DNA of 64,000 nt from positions 1-64,000 of the forward strand of contig JADJRG010000027.1 of assembly GCA_016712315.1 (NCBI GenBank), in the 5' to 3' direction. The notes beneath the pieces were generated by a model. That model saw nothing but the letters and a program-made list of their open reading frames with translations. It did not search any database and was not told the origin of the DNA. The stretch is from Nannocystis sp. Its GTDB lineage: Bacteria; Myxococcota_A; Polyangia; Nannocystales; Nannocystaceae. Position 1 is the stretch's first letter, and the number at the start of each line of letters is the position of its first letter. Shown here one piece after another: positions 55,158 through 63,806 of this stretch. The translations under genes were made by a program, and so were the position numbers.

Positions 55158-57478
55158 TGACCACCGTCCTCGACGCCCTCACGGACCGCCTCACGGGGGC
55201 CACCAAGCACAACCGCTCGACCGAGCAGGCCCCTGTCGCTGTGCTCTGGACCGACGGCGACCGCAAGTGGGAGCCCGCCCTGACGGTCCTGCGCGCCCGC
55301 CTGCCGAACCTCTGGACGCTCGGAGAGTACGACCCGGACGCCAAGCAGGGGCCAGCGGCGTGGGTCAAGTGGCGGTTGGGCAACGTCGCCGCCCGCGAGC
55401 CCGCGCCGGTGATCTACCTGCCCGGCGTGCGCCGCCTCCAGTTCCGGTCCCTGGAGGACTTTCCCGAGCCGTACAAGCCGATCGCGGAGCTTCAGTTCCG
55501 AGGGACGTGGTGGACCCAGCAGAACGGGAAGGACTGGACACCGCTCGCCTTCCTGTCGAGCAAGAAGGGCGGCCTGGGCCTGCCCGTCGCCGAGGACCAG
55601 GCCACTGTGAGCGCGCTGGAGCGGCTGATCGTCCGCGTGCTCGACGCCGACCTGGCCGAGCTGAAGAAGCCGTCGCGCCTCGAAGCCGAGCAATTCGTCA
55701 CGCTACTGATCGACGACGCCGACGGCGACCTGCTGGACTGGCTGGACGACCCGGGGGGCGTCCGGAAGGGCTGCCCCGACGACAAGTGGACGGTGTTCCG
55801 CGACTTCGTGCGCCAGCGCCTCGATGTGGACCTGGACCGGGACGGAGCCATCGTCGTCGGCGAGCGCCTGACTGCCCGTAGCGGAGGGTGGGCGAAAGTC
55901 TGGAAGCGGTACGCCGACGCCGTGTCGGAGACGAACTACGCCCGCGTCCACCTCGTGCTGGAGAAGGTGACGCCGCCGCTGATGCTTTTCGGCGACAAGA
56001 GCGCCTATCCCTCGCACAACGAGCAGCAGGAACAGGCGCTGCGCAAGGCGCTGACCGGCCTCGGCGAGCTGCCCGAGGCCAAGGCCCGCGAGACGTTGCG
56101 CGCCCTGGAGGCCGAGCACGCGCCGCGCCGGGGCTGGGTGTGGGCGAAGCTGGGCAAGGCGCGCATGGCGACCGTACTCCAGCACCTCGTCGCCCTGGCG
56201 GACGCCACTGCGGCCCCGATCGCCGGTAGCACCCGCGGTGCCCTCACGGCCTGGTACGCGGAGGGCGGCTACCAGGCGGACGCCGCCGCGCTGGCCGCGC
56301 TCGCGCTAGCCGACCACACCGATGGGGCCGCGATCCAGGCCGCCGTGCGGGGGCTGTATCTGCCGTGGCTCCAACGGGCCGCCGAGCGGCTCGCCGAAGT
56401 GGTGAAAGTCGAGGGTTACCCCACCCCCGAGAGGGTGCCCGTTGAGGACGGGACCTGCCTGCTGTTCGCCGACGGGCTGCGCTGGGACGTGGGGGCCATG
56501 CTCGCCGGCCGGCTGCTCGCCGTCGGCCGCCGCGTCGCTCAGGAGGGGCGCTGGGTGGCCTTCCCGCCAGTCACCGGCACGTCTAAGCCCGACGTGTCCC
56601 CGATCCGCGACCAGCTCGGTGGGGGGAGGGCCGGGGCCGACTCCTTCAAACCGAGCGTCAAGGCCACCGGCAAGGTGCTGGACAGCGCGACCTTCAGCAA
56701 GCTCATGGCCAACATCGGGGTACAGGTGCTCGCTGGCAACGACACCGGCGACCCGTCGGGCCGCGCCTGGACCGAGTTCGGCGACATCGACAAGTACGGC
56801 CACGAGCACGGGTGCAAGACGGCCGGCCACGTTGATGCTCAGCTTCGCGAGATGGAGCAGCGCGTGGCCGAGCTGCTGGACGCCGGCTGGAAGCAGGTCC
56901 GCGTGACCACCGACCACGGCTGGCTGCTGGTGCCGAGCGGGCTGCCCACGACGAACCTGCCCAGTTGGCTCACGGACGCCCGTTGGCAGCGGTGCGCGCT
57001 CGTCAAGGCGACGAGTTCGAGGGATCTGCCCTCGTTGCCGTGGGCCTGGGACCCTCACGTTGACGTGGCCTTCCCGCCCGGCGTAGACGCCTTCTCCATC
57101 CAGACCGGCCACTCGCGCGAGTACGCCCACGGCGGGCTCACGTTGCAGGAGTGCTACACGCCAGTCCTCACGGTGAGCCTCGACCAGCCCGCCGTCGACG
57201 GCAAGCTGGGCGACCTGAAGTGGGTCAGCCTGCGCTGCAAAGCGACCATTCGGACCAGCGCCAGCGCGGGCGGCTTGCTACGCCTCGACCTGCGTGCGAA
57301 GGTCGCCGACGCCACTACCAGCCTCCTCGACGCCCCCAAGGCGGTCGGCGCGGACGGTACGGTGTCGGTTCTCGTCCCCGACGACAGCAAGGATGGCACT
57401 GCCGCGTTTGCCGTGCTCCTCGCGCCGGACGGATCCGTCCTTGACAAGCGCTCCACGACCATCGGAGGCGACGCATGA
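55157..57478 (+). CDS. pglZ: BREX alkaline-phosphatase-like protein PglZ (type B-like)
   Basis: 773 aa, MTTVLDALTDRLTGATKHNR. The N-terminal region VAVLWTDGDRKWEPALTVLR and PAPVIYLPGVRRLQFRSLED is characteristic of the type 1 BREX PglZ variant labelled type B. The phosphatase-superfamily core is CLLFADGLRWDVGAMLAGRL near residue 434, FPPVTGTSKPDVSPIRDQL, then VTTDHGWLLVPSGLP near 586 with the metal-binding D-H. PglZ is essential in BREX; its substrate is not settled. It overlaps brxL by four bases. Confidence 0.92.
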   Translation: MTTVLDALTDRLTGATKHNRSTEQAPVAVLWTDGDRKWEPALTVLRARLPNLWTLGEYDPDAKQGPAAWVKWRLGNVAAREPAPVIYLPGVRRLQFRSLEDFPEPYKPIAELQFRGTWWTQQNGKDWTPLAFLSSKKGGLGLPVAEDQATVSALERLIVRVLDADLAELKKPSRLEAEQFVTLLIDDADGDLLDWLDDPGGVRKGCPDDKWTVFRDFVRQRLDVDLDRDGAIVVGERLTARSGGWAKVWKRYADAVSETNYARVHLVLEKVTPPLMLFGDKSAYPSHNEQQEQALRKALTGLGELPEAKARETLRALEAEHAPRRGWVWAKLGKARMATVLQHLVALADATAAPIAGSTRGALTAWYAEGGYQADAAALAALALADHTDGAAIQAAVRGLYLPWLQRAAERLAEVVKVEGYPTPERVPVEDGTCLLFADGLRWDVGAMLAGRLLAVGRRVAQEGRWVAFPPVTGTSKPDVSPIRDQLGGGRAGADSFKPSVKATGKVLDSATFSKLMANIGVQVLAGNDTGDPSGRAWTEFGDIDKYGHEHGCKTAGHVDAQLREMEQRVAELLDAGWKQVRVTTDHGWLLVPSGLPTTNLPSWLTDARWQRCALVKATSSRDLPSLPWAWDPHVDVAFPPGVDAFSIQTGHSREYAHGGLTLQECYTPVLTVSLDQPAVDGKLGDLKWVSLRCKATIRTSASAGGLLRLDLRAKVADATTSLLDAPKAVGADGTVSVLVPDDSKDGTAAFAVLLAPDGSVLDKRSTTIGGDA

Positions 57479-59526
57479 GCACGCCGCTCGACGACCTCGA
57501 TATTAAAACCGCGAACGCCTTCGAGGGCTTTGTCGTCCGCAAGGACCTGGTGCGCGCCTTCTCCAGGCAGTACCCGGTGCCAACCTACGTCGCCGAGTTT
57601 CTGCTGGGCCGGTACTGCGCGACCACCGACGACGCCGAGATCGCCGAGGGCTTGCAGATCGTCGCCCGGCAGCTCCAGAGCCGGAGCGTACGTGCGGGCG
57701 AAGAGGAGCTGTTCAAGGCCCGCGCTCGCGAGCAGGGCACTGTCCGCATCATCGACCTGGTGTCGGCGCGGTTGGACGCTAAGACCGACAGCTACCTCGC
57801 CGAACTGCCGAGCCTGCGCCTGCGCGACGTTCGGATCACGCCCGATCTGGTCCGCCAGCACGAGCGGATGCTGACGGGCGGCTTCTACGCTGAGGTTGAG
57901 CTGGAGTACGACGCCGCGATCGCCCAGGAGGCTAGCGGGCGGCCGTTCGGGGTGGCGTCGTTGCGTGAGATCCAGCTCTCTAAGCGGGACGTGCTCGCCA
58001 CGCTGATCGAGGGCCGCCCGCAGTTCTCGACCGCCGACTGGAAGCGGCTGCTCCTCCGCAGCATCGGCCTAGAGGCCGACCGCCTGACCGAGCGGCAGAA
58101 GGACACCATCTTCCTCCGAATGGTCCCCTTCGTGGAGCGCAACTACAACCTCGTCGAGCTGGGGCCGCGCGGCACGGGCAAGAGCCACCTGTACCAGCAG
58201 GTGTCGCCCTACGCGCACCTCATCTCCGGGGGCAAGGCGACGGTCGCCCGCATGTTCGTGAACAACGCGAACGGCCAGCGGGGCCTCGTGTGCCAGTACG
58301 ACGTTGTTTGCTTCGACGAGGTGTCCGGCGTGTCCTTCGACCAAAAGGACGGCGTGAACATCATGAAGGGCTACATGGAGTCAGGCGAGTTCAGCCGAGG
58401 CAAAGAGAGCATCCGCGCCGACGGCTCCATCGTGCTCGTGGGCAACTTCGACGTGGACGTAGCCCACCAGCAGCGCGTCGGCCACTTGTTCGGCCCGCTC
58501 CCCCCGGAGATGCGACACGACACCGCGTTCATGGACCGCATCCATGCCTATCTGCCGGGCTGGGACGTGCCGAAGGTGAGCAAAGAACTGTTCACGGACC
58601 ACTTCGGGCTCGTCAGCGACTTCCTCTCCGAGTGCATGAGCCATCTTCGGAGTAGCAGCCGCGTTGACGCCATGCACGGCCGCGTGACGCTCGGCGGGGC
58701 CTTGTCCGGCCGCGACACCAACGCGGTGAACAAGACCGTGAGCGGCCTTCTGAAGCTGCTGTACCCTGACCCCGAGATGCCCGTCGCCGATGCGGACTTG
58801 GAGTGGGCCGTGCGCCTCGCCCTAGAGTGCCGCCGCCGCGTCAAGGAGCAGCAGAAGCGCATCGGCGCAGCCGAGTTCCGCAACACCCACTTCAGCTACG
58901 TCCTGGGCCTCGACGGCGTGGAGAAGTTCGTGTCCACGCCCGAGCTGTTAAGCGAGAGTAGCGTCGGCGCGGACCCGCTGGAGCCGGGCCAGGTGTGGGT
59001 CATCAGCCCCGGCAGCCAGGACGAGGCCGCCGGTCTGTACCGCATCGAGGCCACCGACGGGCCGGGCAGCGGCGTGAAGATCCTTAACCGCCCGGCTCCC
59101 ACTACGTTCGTCGAGAGCGTGAAGTACGCCGAGCAGAACCTCTACGCCCGCGCACGCGAGCTCGTCGGCGACCGCGATCCACGAAGTCACGAGTTCTCCC
59201 TCCAACTCCGCGCCTTCGACGCCTCCAAGACCGGCAGCCAGGTCGGTGTCGGCGTAGTGATCGCCCTGTGCTCCTCGTTACTGAAGAAGTCGGTGAAGGG
59301 TGGCCTCGTCGTGGTCGGGGGCGTGAACCTCGGCGGGTCCATCGAAACGCTCTACAACGCCGTGAGCGTCGCCGAGTTGGCCGTCGAGAAGGGCGCGGCA
59401 ACGCTGCTCATGCCAGTGTCCAGCCGGCGGCAGCTCTACGACCTGTCCGACGACATGGCAACCAAGGTGGACGTGCAGTTCTACTCGGACGTCCGAGATG
59501 CGCTCTTGAAGGCGTTGGTCGACTAA
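57475..59526 (+). CDS. brxL: BREX Lon-like AAA protein BrxL
   Basis: 683 aa, MSTPLDDLDIKTANAFEGFV. AAA part: VELGPRGTGKSHLYQQVSPY near residue 230, VVCFDEVSGVSFDQKDG near 280, then MKGYMESGEFSRGKESIRAD and HDTAFMDRIHAYLPGWDVPK. The C-terminal Lon-type fold shows GSQVGVGVVIALCSSLLKKS and GGLVVVGGVNLGGSIETLYN near 585-625. BrxL forms a DNA-translocating multimer with a Lon-related C-terminal domain; it is not required for methylation in some systems. Last gene of the operon, followed by a hairpin at 59587-59618. A decayed relative is at 4492-5655. Confidence 0.95.
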   Translation: MSTPLDDLDIKTANAFEGFVVRKDLVRAFSRQYPVPTYVAEFLLGRYCATTDDAEIAEGLQIVARQLQSRSVRAGEEELFKARAREQGTVRIIDLVSARLDAKTDSYLAELPSLRLRDVRITPDLVRQHERMLTGGFYAEVELEYDAAIAQEASGRPFGVASLREIQLSKRDVLATLIEGRPQFSTADWKRLLLRSIGLEADRLTERQKDTIFLRMVPFVERNYNLVELGPRGTGKSHLYQQVSPYAHLISGGKATVARMFVNNANGQRGLVCQYDVVCFDEVSGVSFDQKDGVNIMKGYMESGEFSRGKESIRADGSIVLVGNFDVDVAHQQRVGHLFGPLPPEMRHDTAFMDRIHAYLPGWDVPKVSKELFTDHFGLVSDFLSECMSHLRSSSRVDAMHGRVTLGGALSGRDTNAVNKTVSGLLKLLYPDPEMPVADADLEWAVRLALECRRRVKEQQKRIGAAEFRNTHFSYVLGLDGVEKFVSTPELLSESSVGADPLEPGQVWVISPGSQDEAAGLYRIEATDGPGSGVKILNRPAPTTFVESVKYAEQNLYARARELVGDRDPRSHEFSLQLRAFDASKTGSQVGVGVVIALCSSLLKKSVKGGLVVVGGVNLGGSIETLYNAVSVAELAVEKGAATLLMPVSSRRQLYDLSDDMATKVDVQFYSDVRDALLKALVD

Positions 59527-59586
59527 CGAGGACGGCGGCGTCTTCAAAGAGCAGGGAGATGAGGCCGGTGGCGGTCGATCGTACAT

Positions 59587-59618
59587 GCTCGCCTGACCCC
59601 GTCTCAGGTTAGGCGAGC
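59587..59618 (+). terminator. hairpin after the BREX operon
   Basis: 12-bp stem with a single G-T wobble (59587-59598 with 59607-59618), loop of eight bases, 60 bases after the brxL stop. There is no T run, so rho-independent termination is uncertain. Confidence 0.45.
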
Positions 59619-59650
59619 GAGGGGCGACGCTTCGTGGCGGAGGAGATGCC

Positions 59651-60112
59651 ATGAAGGAAATTGATGAGAGACTGATGAAGGCGCTGAAGAAGGCGGTAGG
59701 GGACAATCCGGCGGAGATCGAGCTGCTGCTTCGCTACTACGTCGGGGAGTACATTTCTGTCCAAGGGTTCATCCGGAGGATGTTGGAGGAGCGCCTCGGC
59801 GATCAGGCGGACTGGATCCTGAAGTTCATCGACGCTCGTACGATCACCCGCGTCGCCAAGCTGTGGAACCGCGTCTACACGCTGCCCACCTCGCCGGCGA
59901 TCTCGCGGACCGCGGCGTTTAGGTCGTCGACGTACTCGAGGACGCAGGCGACGAAGACGACGGCGGAGTCGTCGTCGACGCCTTTGATCGGGCTGTGGGT
60001 GATGTCGGCGACAAGGTTGTTGTGTAGAGACACGTCGCCGCTGCGGATGTGGTTCTGGGATCCGGCCCGCTCCGCTCGTCTCGACCTCGCCGCCGTCCGC
60101 GGCTGCGACTAA
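59651..60112 (+). CDS. small helical protein, C-terminal part probably unrelated sequence
   Basis: ATG with GGAGGAG just upstream. The first ~75 residues (MKEIDERLMKALKKAVGDNP, ELLLRYYVGEYISVQGFIRR, ADWILKFIDARTITRVAKLW) look like a genuine helical domain. From about 59885 the composition changes to Ser/Thr/Arg-rich sequence, and the opposite strand reads ADITHSPIKGVDDDSAVVFV, so the original end was probably lost in a junction. No family recognised. It may be the last member of the BREX transcript or a truncated neighbour. Confidence 0.45.
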   Translation: MKEIDERLMKALKKAVGDNPAEIELLLRYYVGEYISVQGFIRRMLEERLGDQADWILKFIDARTITRVAKLWNRVYTLPTSPAISRTAAFRSSTYSRTQATKTTAESSSTPLIGLWVMSATRLLCRDTSPLRMWFWDPARSARLDLAAVRGCD

Positions 60113-60251
60113 GAGGAACTGGCCCGGAGGATGAGGCCGTCGGGCGATGGGAGAACCTCCGCGACCGCGCGACGACGTGATGCGACGAACAGGGCCCTCA
60201 CCGTATCACGGTGGACGCGGTGAAGGCATCGGGCCTAGACGGGCCGACAGC

Positions 60252-60677
60252 TCAACAGTTGGACCCCGTGTAGCACATTGCCGGCCCGCATTTGCACCTC
60301 GGACAGAAGCCGCTGTAGTAGCAGTACAGCTTATTGTTCCCTCCGCAGACGATATCACACGCACCCCAACTGGCGTTGGGATCCGTGGCCGCCTTCAACT
60401 GAACCGCGTCTGACAGAGCCGCCTCGACATCTTCCGCGGTCCCCGCCAGAGCGATGGACGAGCAGGCACACATGGGATTCTCACCCTCGAAGACCTGTTG
60501 CTCGCCCTCCCCGCACTGAATGGTGCAGCTTCCCATCGCCGGGCTGTCGACTGCTTCACCCAGAGACACCTCAGCCACCGATACCTCGGGCCGGAGTCCG
60601 TCGGCGCTGTCGTCGCAACCGACCGCCACGAGGGTCACCAGGGAGAAAAACAAAGAACGAAAGGCTTTTCGCAGCAT
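60252..60677 (-). CDS. small cysteine-rich lipoprotein
   Basis: 141 aa from the ATG at 60677 with GGAGGAG upstream. The lipoprotein signal is MLRKAFRSLFFSLVTLVAVG then C (residue 21). The mature part has an acidic helical middle (EDVEAALSDAVQLKAATDPN) and two cysteine clusters: CTIQCGEGEQQVFEGENPMC and, at the end, CDIVCGGNNKLYCYY...CPRCKCG..CYTGSNC. Twelve cysteines in the mature domain suggest a disulphide-stabilised secreted protein. Family not recognised. Divergent from the transposon remnant to the right. Confidence 0.65.
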   Translation of the reverse strand: MLRKAFRSLFFSLVTLVAVGCDDSADGLRPEVSVAEVSLGEAVDSPAMGSCTIQCGEGEQQVFEGENPMCACSSIALAGTAEDVEAALSDAVQLKAATDPNASWGACDIVCGGNNKLYCYYSGFCPRCKCGPAMCYTGSNC

Positions 60678-60949
60678 ATGACTTGCTCCTCCGCGGCCCA
60701 ACCCATCGTGAGCCGACTTCATTTTGAGTACTCCTATTTTCTCGAAGGGGATAGGTGTAATTTTGGTGCGGCAAACGTCGTTCATTTCACTAGACCTCCA
60801 GGGGCATCGGCCTCCGTGTCTCCTCCGCGCCCAGGTCGGTTGCCGGTCGCGATCGAGAAGCCGTCCGCGTCCTCGCTGATCTCGATAGGCGCGCAGCGGA
60901 ACTGGAGCTTGTCGCAGAGGTCCTGAGCATCCTGCGGCGCGACACCCCG

Positions 60950-61258
60950 CCGGCCAACACCCGGGGCCGCGGGCGGCGGCCCGGGGTGTTGGCCGCTTGC
61001 CCGCGATGTTGGCCGGCGGCCATGGGTGTTGGCCGGCGGCACACGATGTTGCCCGGCGGCCCGCGGTGTTAGCCGCCGGCCGGCGGGGTGTTGGCCGCCG
61101 GCCCGGCGGGGTGTTGGCCTGTTGGCCGGCGGCCCCGTGGTTGATGCAGGCGCGAACTCCGGGCCTCCACTGCTCGCCGGCCAACATCTCGGGCCGCCGC
61201 CCAACACGCCGCCCGGCAGCCTCCGGCCACCTCCACCGGCCAACATCCCGCCGGCCAT
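60950..61258. repeat. array of ~10 GTTGGCC-type repeats in mixed orientation
   Basis: Units of the form TGTTGGCCGGCGGCC recur every ~20-30 bp. Those between about 60985 and 61130 read in one direction; those at ~60950 and 61180-61250 read in the reverse (GGCCAACA). Each unit is itself partly self-complementary. It occupies the position where the transposase gene would be upstream of the ATPase remnant at 61276. Confidence 0.75.
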
Positions 61259-61275
61259 AACCCGGAGGACAGATC

Positions 61276-62043
61276 ATGAGCTGGAGAGAACGATTCGGCA
61301 TGCACGCGACGCCGCTCCCCCGCGGGGCGGTCGGCGAGAGCTTCTTTTCAAAAGACCCGCACTATCAGCGGCTCGCCCAGGCCTTCGCCTGGCTCGCCTC
61401 CGAGCCCGGGATCGGCGTGCTCACCGGAGAGCCCGGCGTCGGCAAGACTTCTGCGATCCGCCACCTCTGCCGCGCCCTGCCGGCGAGCGAGCACCGCGTC
61501 GTCTATCTTTGCGACTGCGCGGTCAAGCCCCTCGATCTCTATCGAATGCTCGCCGCCGAGCTCGGCCTGCGGCCCGGCCCCCGCGCCCAGATCGTCGCCG
61601 ACATCAAGCGCGCCCTCGTGTCGCTCGTCGACGAGCGCGGCGTCGTCCCGATCGTCATCCTCGACGACGCCCAGGGCCTCCGCGACGACCTCCTCCACGA
61701 GCTCCACGGCCTCTGCAGCCTCGACTTCGACGGCCGCGACTACCTCACCCTCTGGCTCGTCGGCCACCCGCTCCTGGCCCGTCGCCTGCGCCTCCAGCAG
61801 CACGCGGCCCTCGCCCAGCGGGTGATCGTCTACGCGCCGCTGGTCGCCGCGGCTCATCAGCCACCTCCTCCGGCTCGCCCTCGTCCTCGCCGACGAGCGG
61901 GAGCAGCCGAGGATCGACGCGTCGATCATGAACTCGGCGATCATCCTGCTGCACCTCGAGCCCCACAGCCCGCCCCCGCTCCCGCCAGCAAAACCCCGCT
62001 TCGAGCGCGACCCGAGATCACGGAAATAGCGCGACCTGACACA
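61276..62043 (+). pseudogene. transposon AAA ATPase remnant with right transposon end
   Basis: MSWRERFGMHATPLPRGAVG starts a close relative of the ATPase at 20418, with Walker A LTGEPGVGKTSAI and Walker B PIVILDDAQGL. At about 61850, ~125 bp is missing relative to the other copy (a block after APLV) and the frame shifts. RLISHLLRLALVLADEREQP then continues in a new frame to FERDPRSRK at about 62029. The conserved right end finishes with GACACA at 62043. The transposase and left end are absent, so this is a dead fragment. Confidence 0.8.
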
Positions 62044-62275
62044 CTGCTCTGCGCCCACGTGCTCGCGAAGCTCGTCGCACCCCGGCGCGCTCACGCCCTC
62101 GATGACGAAGGGGCGCGGCCTGCCGCCGTCTGCGACCCGAGGTCGACGGCGGATCGTCGCGCGCCCGTGCCCGCCGCTCGGGCTGCGCGTGCCGGACCAG
62201 CGGGACGCCAACACGGGGGCCGGTGCGGCTCTACTCGACGTTGTATCGAGTGGCTGGCAGCGATAACCTACGCTC

Positions 62276-62623
62276 ATGCTCAAGTCTCATGAGGTTATCT
62301 CGCCAATGGAGCACTGGAAGCTCGCCGAGGTCATCTTCGACGGGGGACCCCTGGGCCCCCGGTCTTTCTCCGTGGCGATCGGTACCTGGGAGGACGAGCC
62401 CCGGCTCGCCATGCGCTGGAATTGTAATCCCTCGCGACCGAAGGGCCACCCCCATTCGAGCGGTCATCCAGTGTGGTTCATCCTGCCCGATGCCTTTGCA
62501 GTGGCGGTCGCGGAGCGGACGTTATGGCTGCTCGCGCGTGCCGAGGCGGATGCCGACGCCGGGAGGCGGGCTCGGAAGCTCGCCGCTTGGCTGGTGGACA
62601 TGGGTTTCGACGTCAGCGAATGA
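62276..62623 (+). CDS. small uncharacterised protein
   Basis: 115 aa, MLKSHEVISPMEHWKLAEVI; an ATG ten codons later is also possible. Beta-rich first half (AEVIFDGGPLGPRSFSVAIG, WEDEPRLAMRWNCNPSRPKG, HPVWFILPDAFAVAVAERTL) and helical end (ADADAGRRARKLAAWLVDMG). This recalls the compact YdbC/PC4-like single-strand-binding fold, but only in general shape. No operon partner. 62044-62275 upstream holds nothing I recognise. Confidence 0.5.
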   Translation: MLKSHEVISPMEHWKLAEVIFDGGPLGPRSFSVAIGTWEDEPRLAMRWNCNPSRPKGHPHSSGHPVWFILPDAFAVAVAERTLWLLARAEADADAGRRARKLAAWLVDMGFDVSE

Positions 62624-62835
62624 CTGCGAGGGCGACCTCCCCTGCATCAGCAGTGCCGGCTGCGTACGCGCGTGTCATCGGCCCCGGAGCTGCGCGGCCA
62701 GGCCGATCGGACGGGCGGGCTGCGAGCCAGCGCGTCGCCGACCGCGAAGACCTTGCCGCGCAGATAGCGGCAGATCTCGGCGGCTGACCGCGCTCGGCGG
62801 CCCCTTGCCGCTCGCGCTGACGGTCGGTTCTCGGG

Positions 62836-63246
62836 TTGACGAGGGCCCGCTGGCACGCAGCGGATGAGCTGCGCGAGCTCCTTCACACGTTCGAGAAGCA
62901 AGTCGCCGCGCTTCCGAAGTCGACGGAGGCTGAGCGTCTCGTCGTTCAGCGCGTCGGACAGGGCCTGTTTCGCGACGGACTCCTGGAGCTTTGGGAGGGC
63001 CGCTGCGTCGTCACCGGCCTCGCGGTCCCCGCGCTCCTGCGTGCGAGCCACATCAAGCCATGGGCCGACTGCGAGTCTGACGCCGAGCGACTTGACGTCC
63101 ACAATGGCCTCCTACTCGCGCCGCACCTCGACGCGGCGTTCGACCGCGGCTTCATTACGGACGACGACGCCCGCTCAGCGGGGCTTCGCGGTCGCCTCCT
63201 GGCCGCCGTCGCTCCAGGTCCAGGTGATCTCCGGCCGCGACGGTGA
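62836..63246 (+). pseudogene. HNH endonuclease, probably truncated
   Basis: The frame reads RLVVQRVGQGLFRDGLLELW, then EGRCVVTGLAVPALLRASHI, KPWADCESDAERLDVHNGLL and LAPHLDAAFDRGFITDDDAR. This is the classic HNH_2-type signature (C..TG...LL.ASHI.PW....ER.D..NGL.L....D..FD.G.I). The usual end after the last motif is missing, replaced by frameshifted sequence (LLAAVAPGPGDLRPRR), and no ATG precedes it (first codon TTG). Likely a truncated restriction-type nuclease. Confidence 0.65.
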
Positions 63247-63746
63247 GCTCCTCGGTGACCGGTCGGCTGGCGGTCGCAGGATCACGGGCTCCGGCGCTCG
63301 AGGCGGGTGAGCCTCGCGCCGGGCGATGGTCACGGTGAGGTAGTGCTGGGTGGTCCCGTCGCCCACGGGGTGCGGGCGGGAGGCGGCCCGGCCCGGGATC
63401 ACAGAGGCGCTGGTGATGCAGGAGCCGGGGTCGATCGCCTCGGCCTTGCGGCGTGCGAGGTCGGCGTCGCGGCGTCGCGCGGGCTCATCCGGGCGTGGGT
63501 TGGCTGAGGGGCTGGGGAGGCTCTCGGCTCACCCCACAAAGCAAAAACTAGGCCAGGGGGTTTGATGCCGGGCATGGATGGCTGCGCGATCCGCGCTGGT
63601 GGCACCTTGGTGGCACCAACTTCAGGGCGCACTTGGGAGCTGTTGGGCGTAGTTGGGCGCGACGGTGTCTAGAATCGTGTGCGATGTCGAGCATTTAGGC
63701 AGCAACTCCCCGAAATCCTTGACTTCTTGCTCGGCTCGTTTGGGTC
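63247..63746. other. gene-free stretch before the right repeat
   Basis: No gene I can support. Around 63597-63620 a tandem GGTGGCACC motif resembles the C-terminal coding end of the integrase at 34052 (which encodes GATTGAT), so it may be a trace of another integrase end. An inverted partner of the 33-bp repeat (GGGCGCGAC, about 63653-63661) lies ~100 bp upstream of it. Confidence 0.35.
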
Positions 63747-63779
63747 CTTCGACACCTGTCGCGCCCACTCGTGGAACGC
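63747..63779 (+). repeat. right attachment-site-like direct repeat (33 bp)
   Basis: Identical to 34016-34048 and likewise placed immediately before the 3' end of a minus-strand tyrosine recombinase gene. Confidence 0.65.
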
Positions 63780-63806
63780 TGTCTAGGACCCCCTAGGCAG
63801 CGTTTT
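63775..63806 (+). terminator. hairpin at the second integrase 3' end
   Basis: Stem 63775-63787 with 63791-63803 (one wobble), followed by TTTT. Same position and shape as 34044-34073 but with paired substitutions in the stem. Confidence 0.55.

Larger units (their letters stand above)
34016..63779. mobile_element. putative integrative genomic island carrying BREX, ~29.7 kb
   Basis: Bounded by identical 33-bp direct repeats. A tyrosine recombinase gene sits just inside the left repeat and another starts just outside the right one, in the same orientation, as in tandemly integrated islands sharing one attachment site. Contents: kinase, coiled-coil/TPR/DnaJ operon, KH protein, XRE regulator, BREX with ATPase/HNH, lipoprotein, transposon remnant and HNH remnant. 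No conjugation or phage structural genes are present. Borders are inferred from the repeats. Confidence 0.6.

Noticed and set aside
57475..59526. BrxL as ordinary Lon protease
   Set aside because: The order AAA then Lon-like end, the BREX neighbours and BrxL-specific motifs identify it; the usual Lon N-terminal domain is absent.
60950..61258. CRISPR array
   Set aside because: Units are ~15 bp, GC-rich, irregularly spaced and in both orientations, without unique spacers or cas genes.
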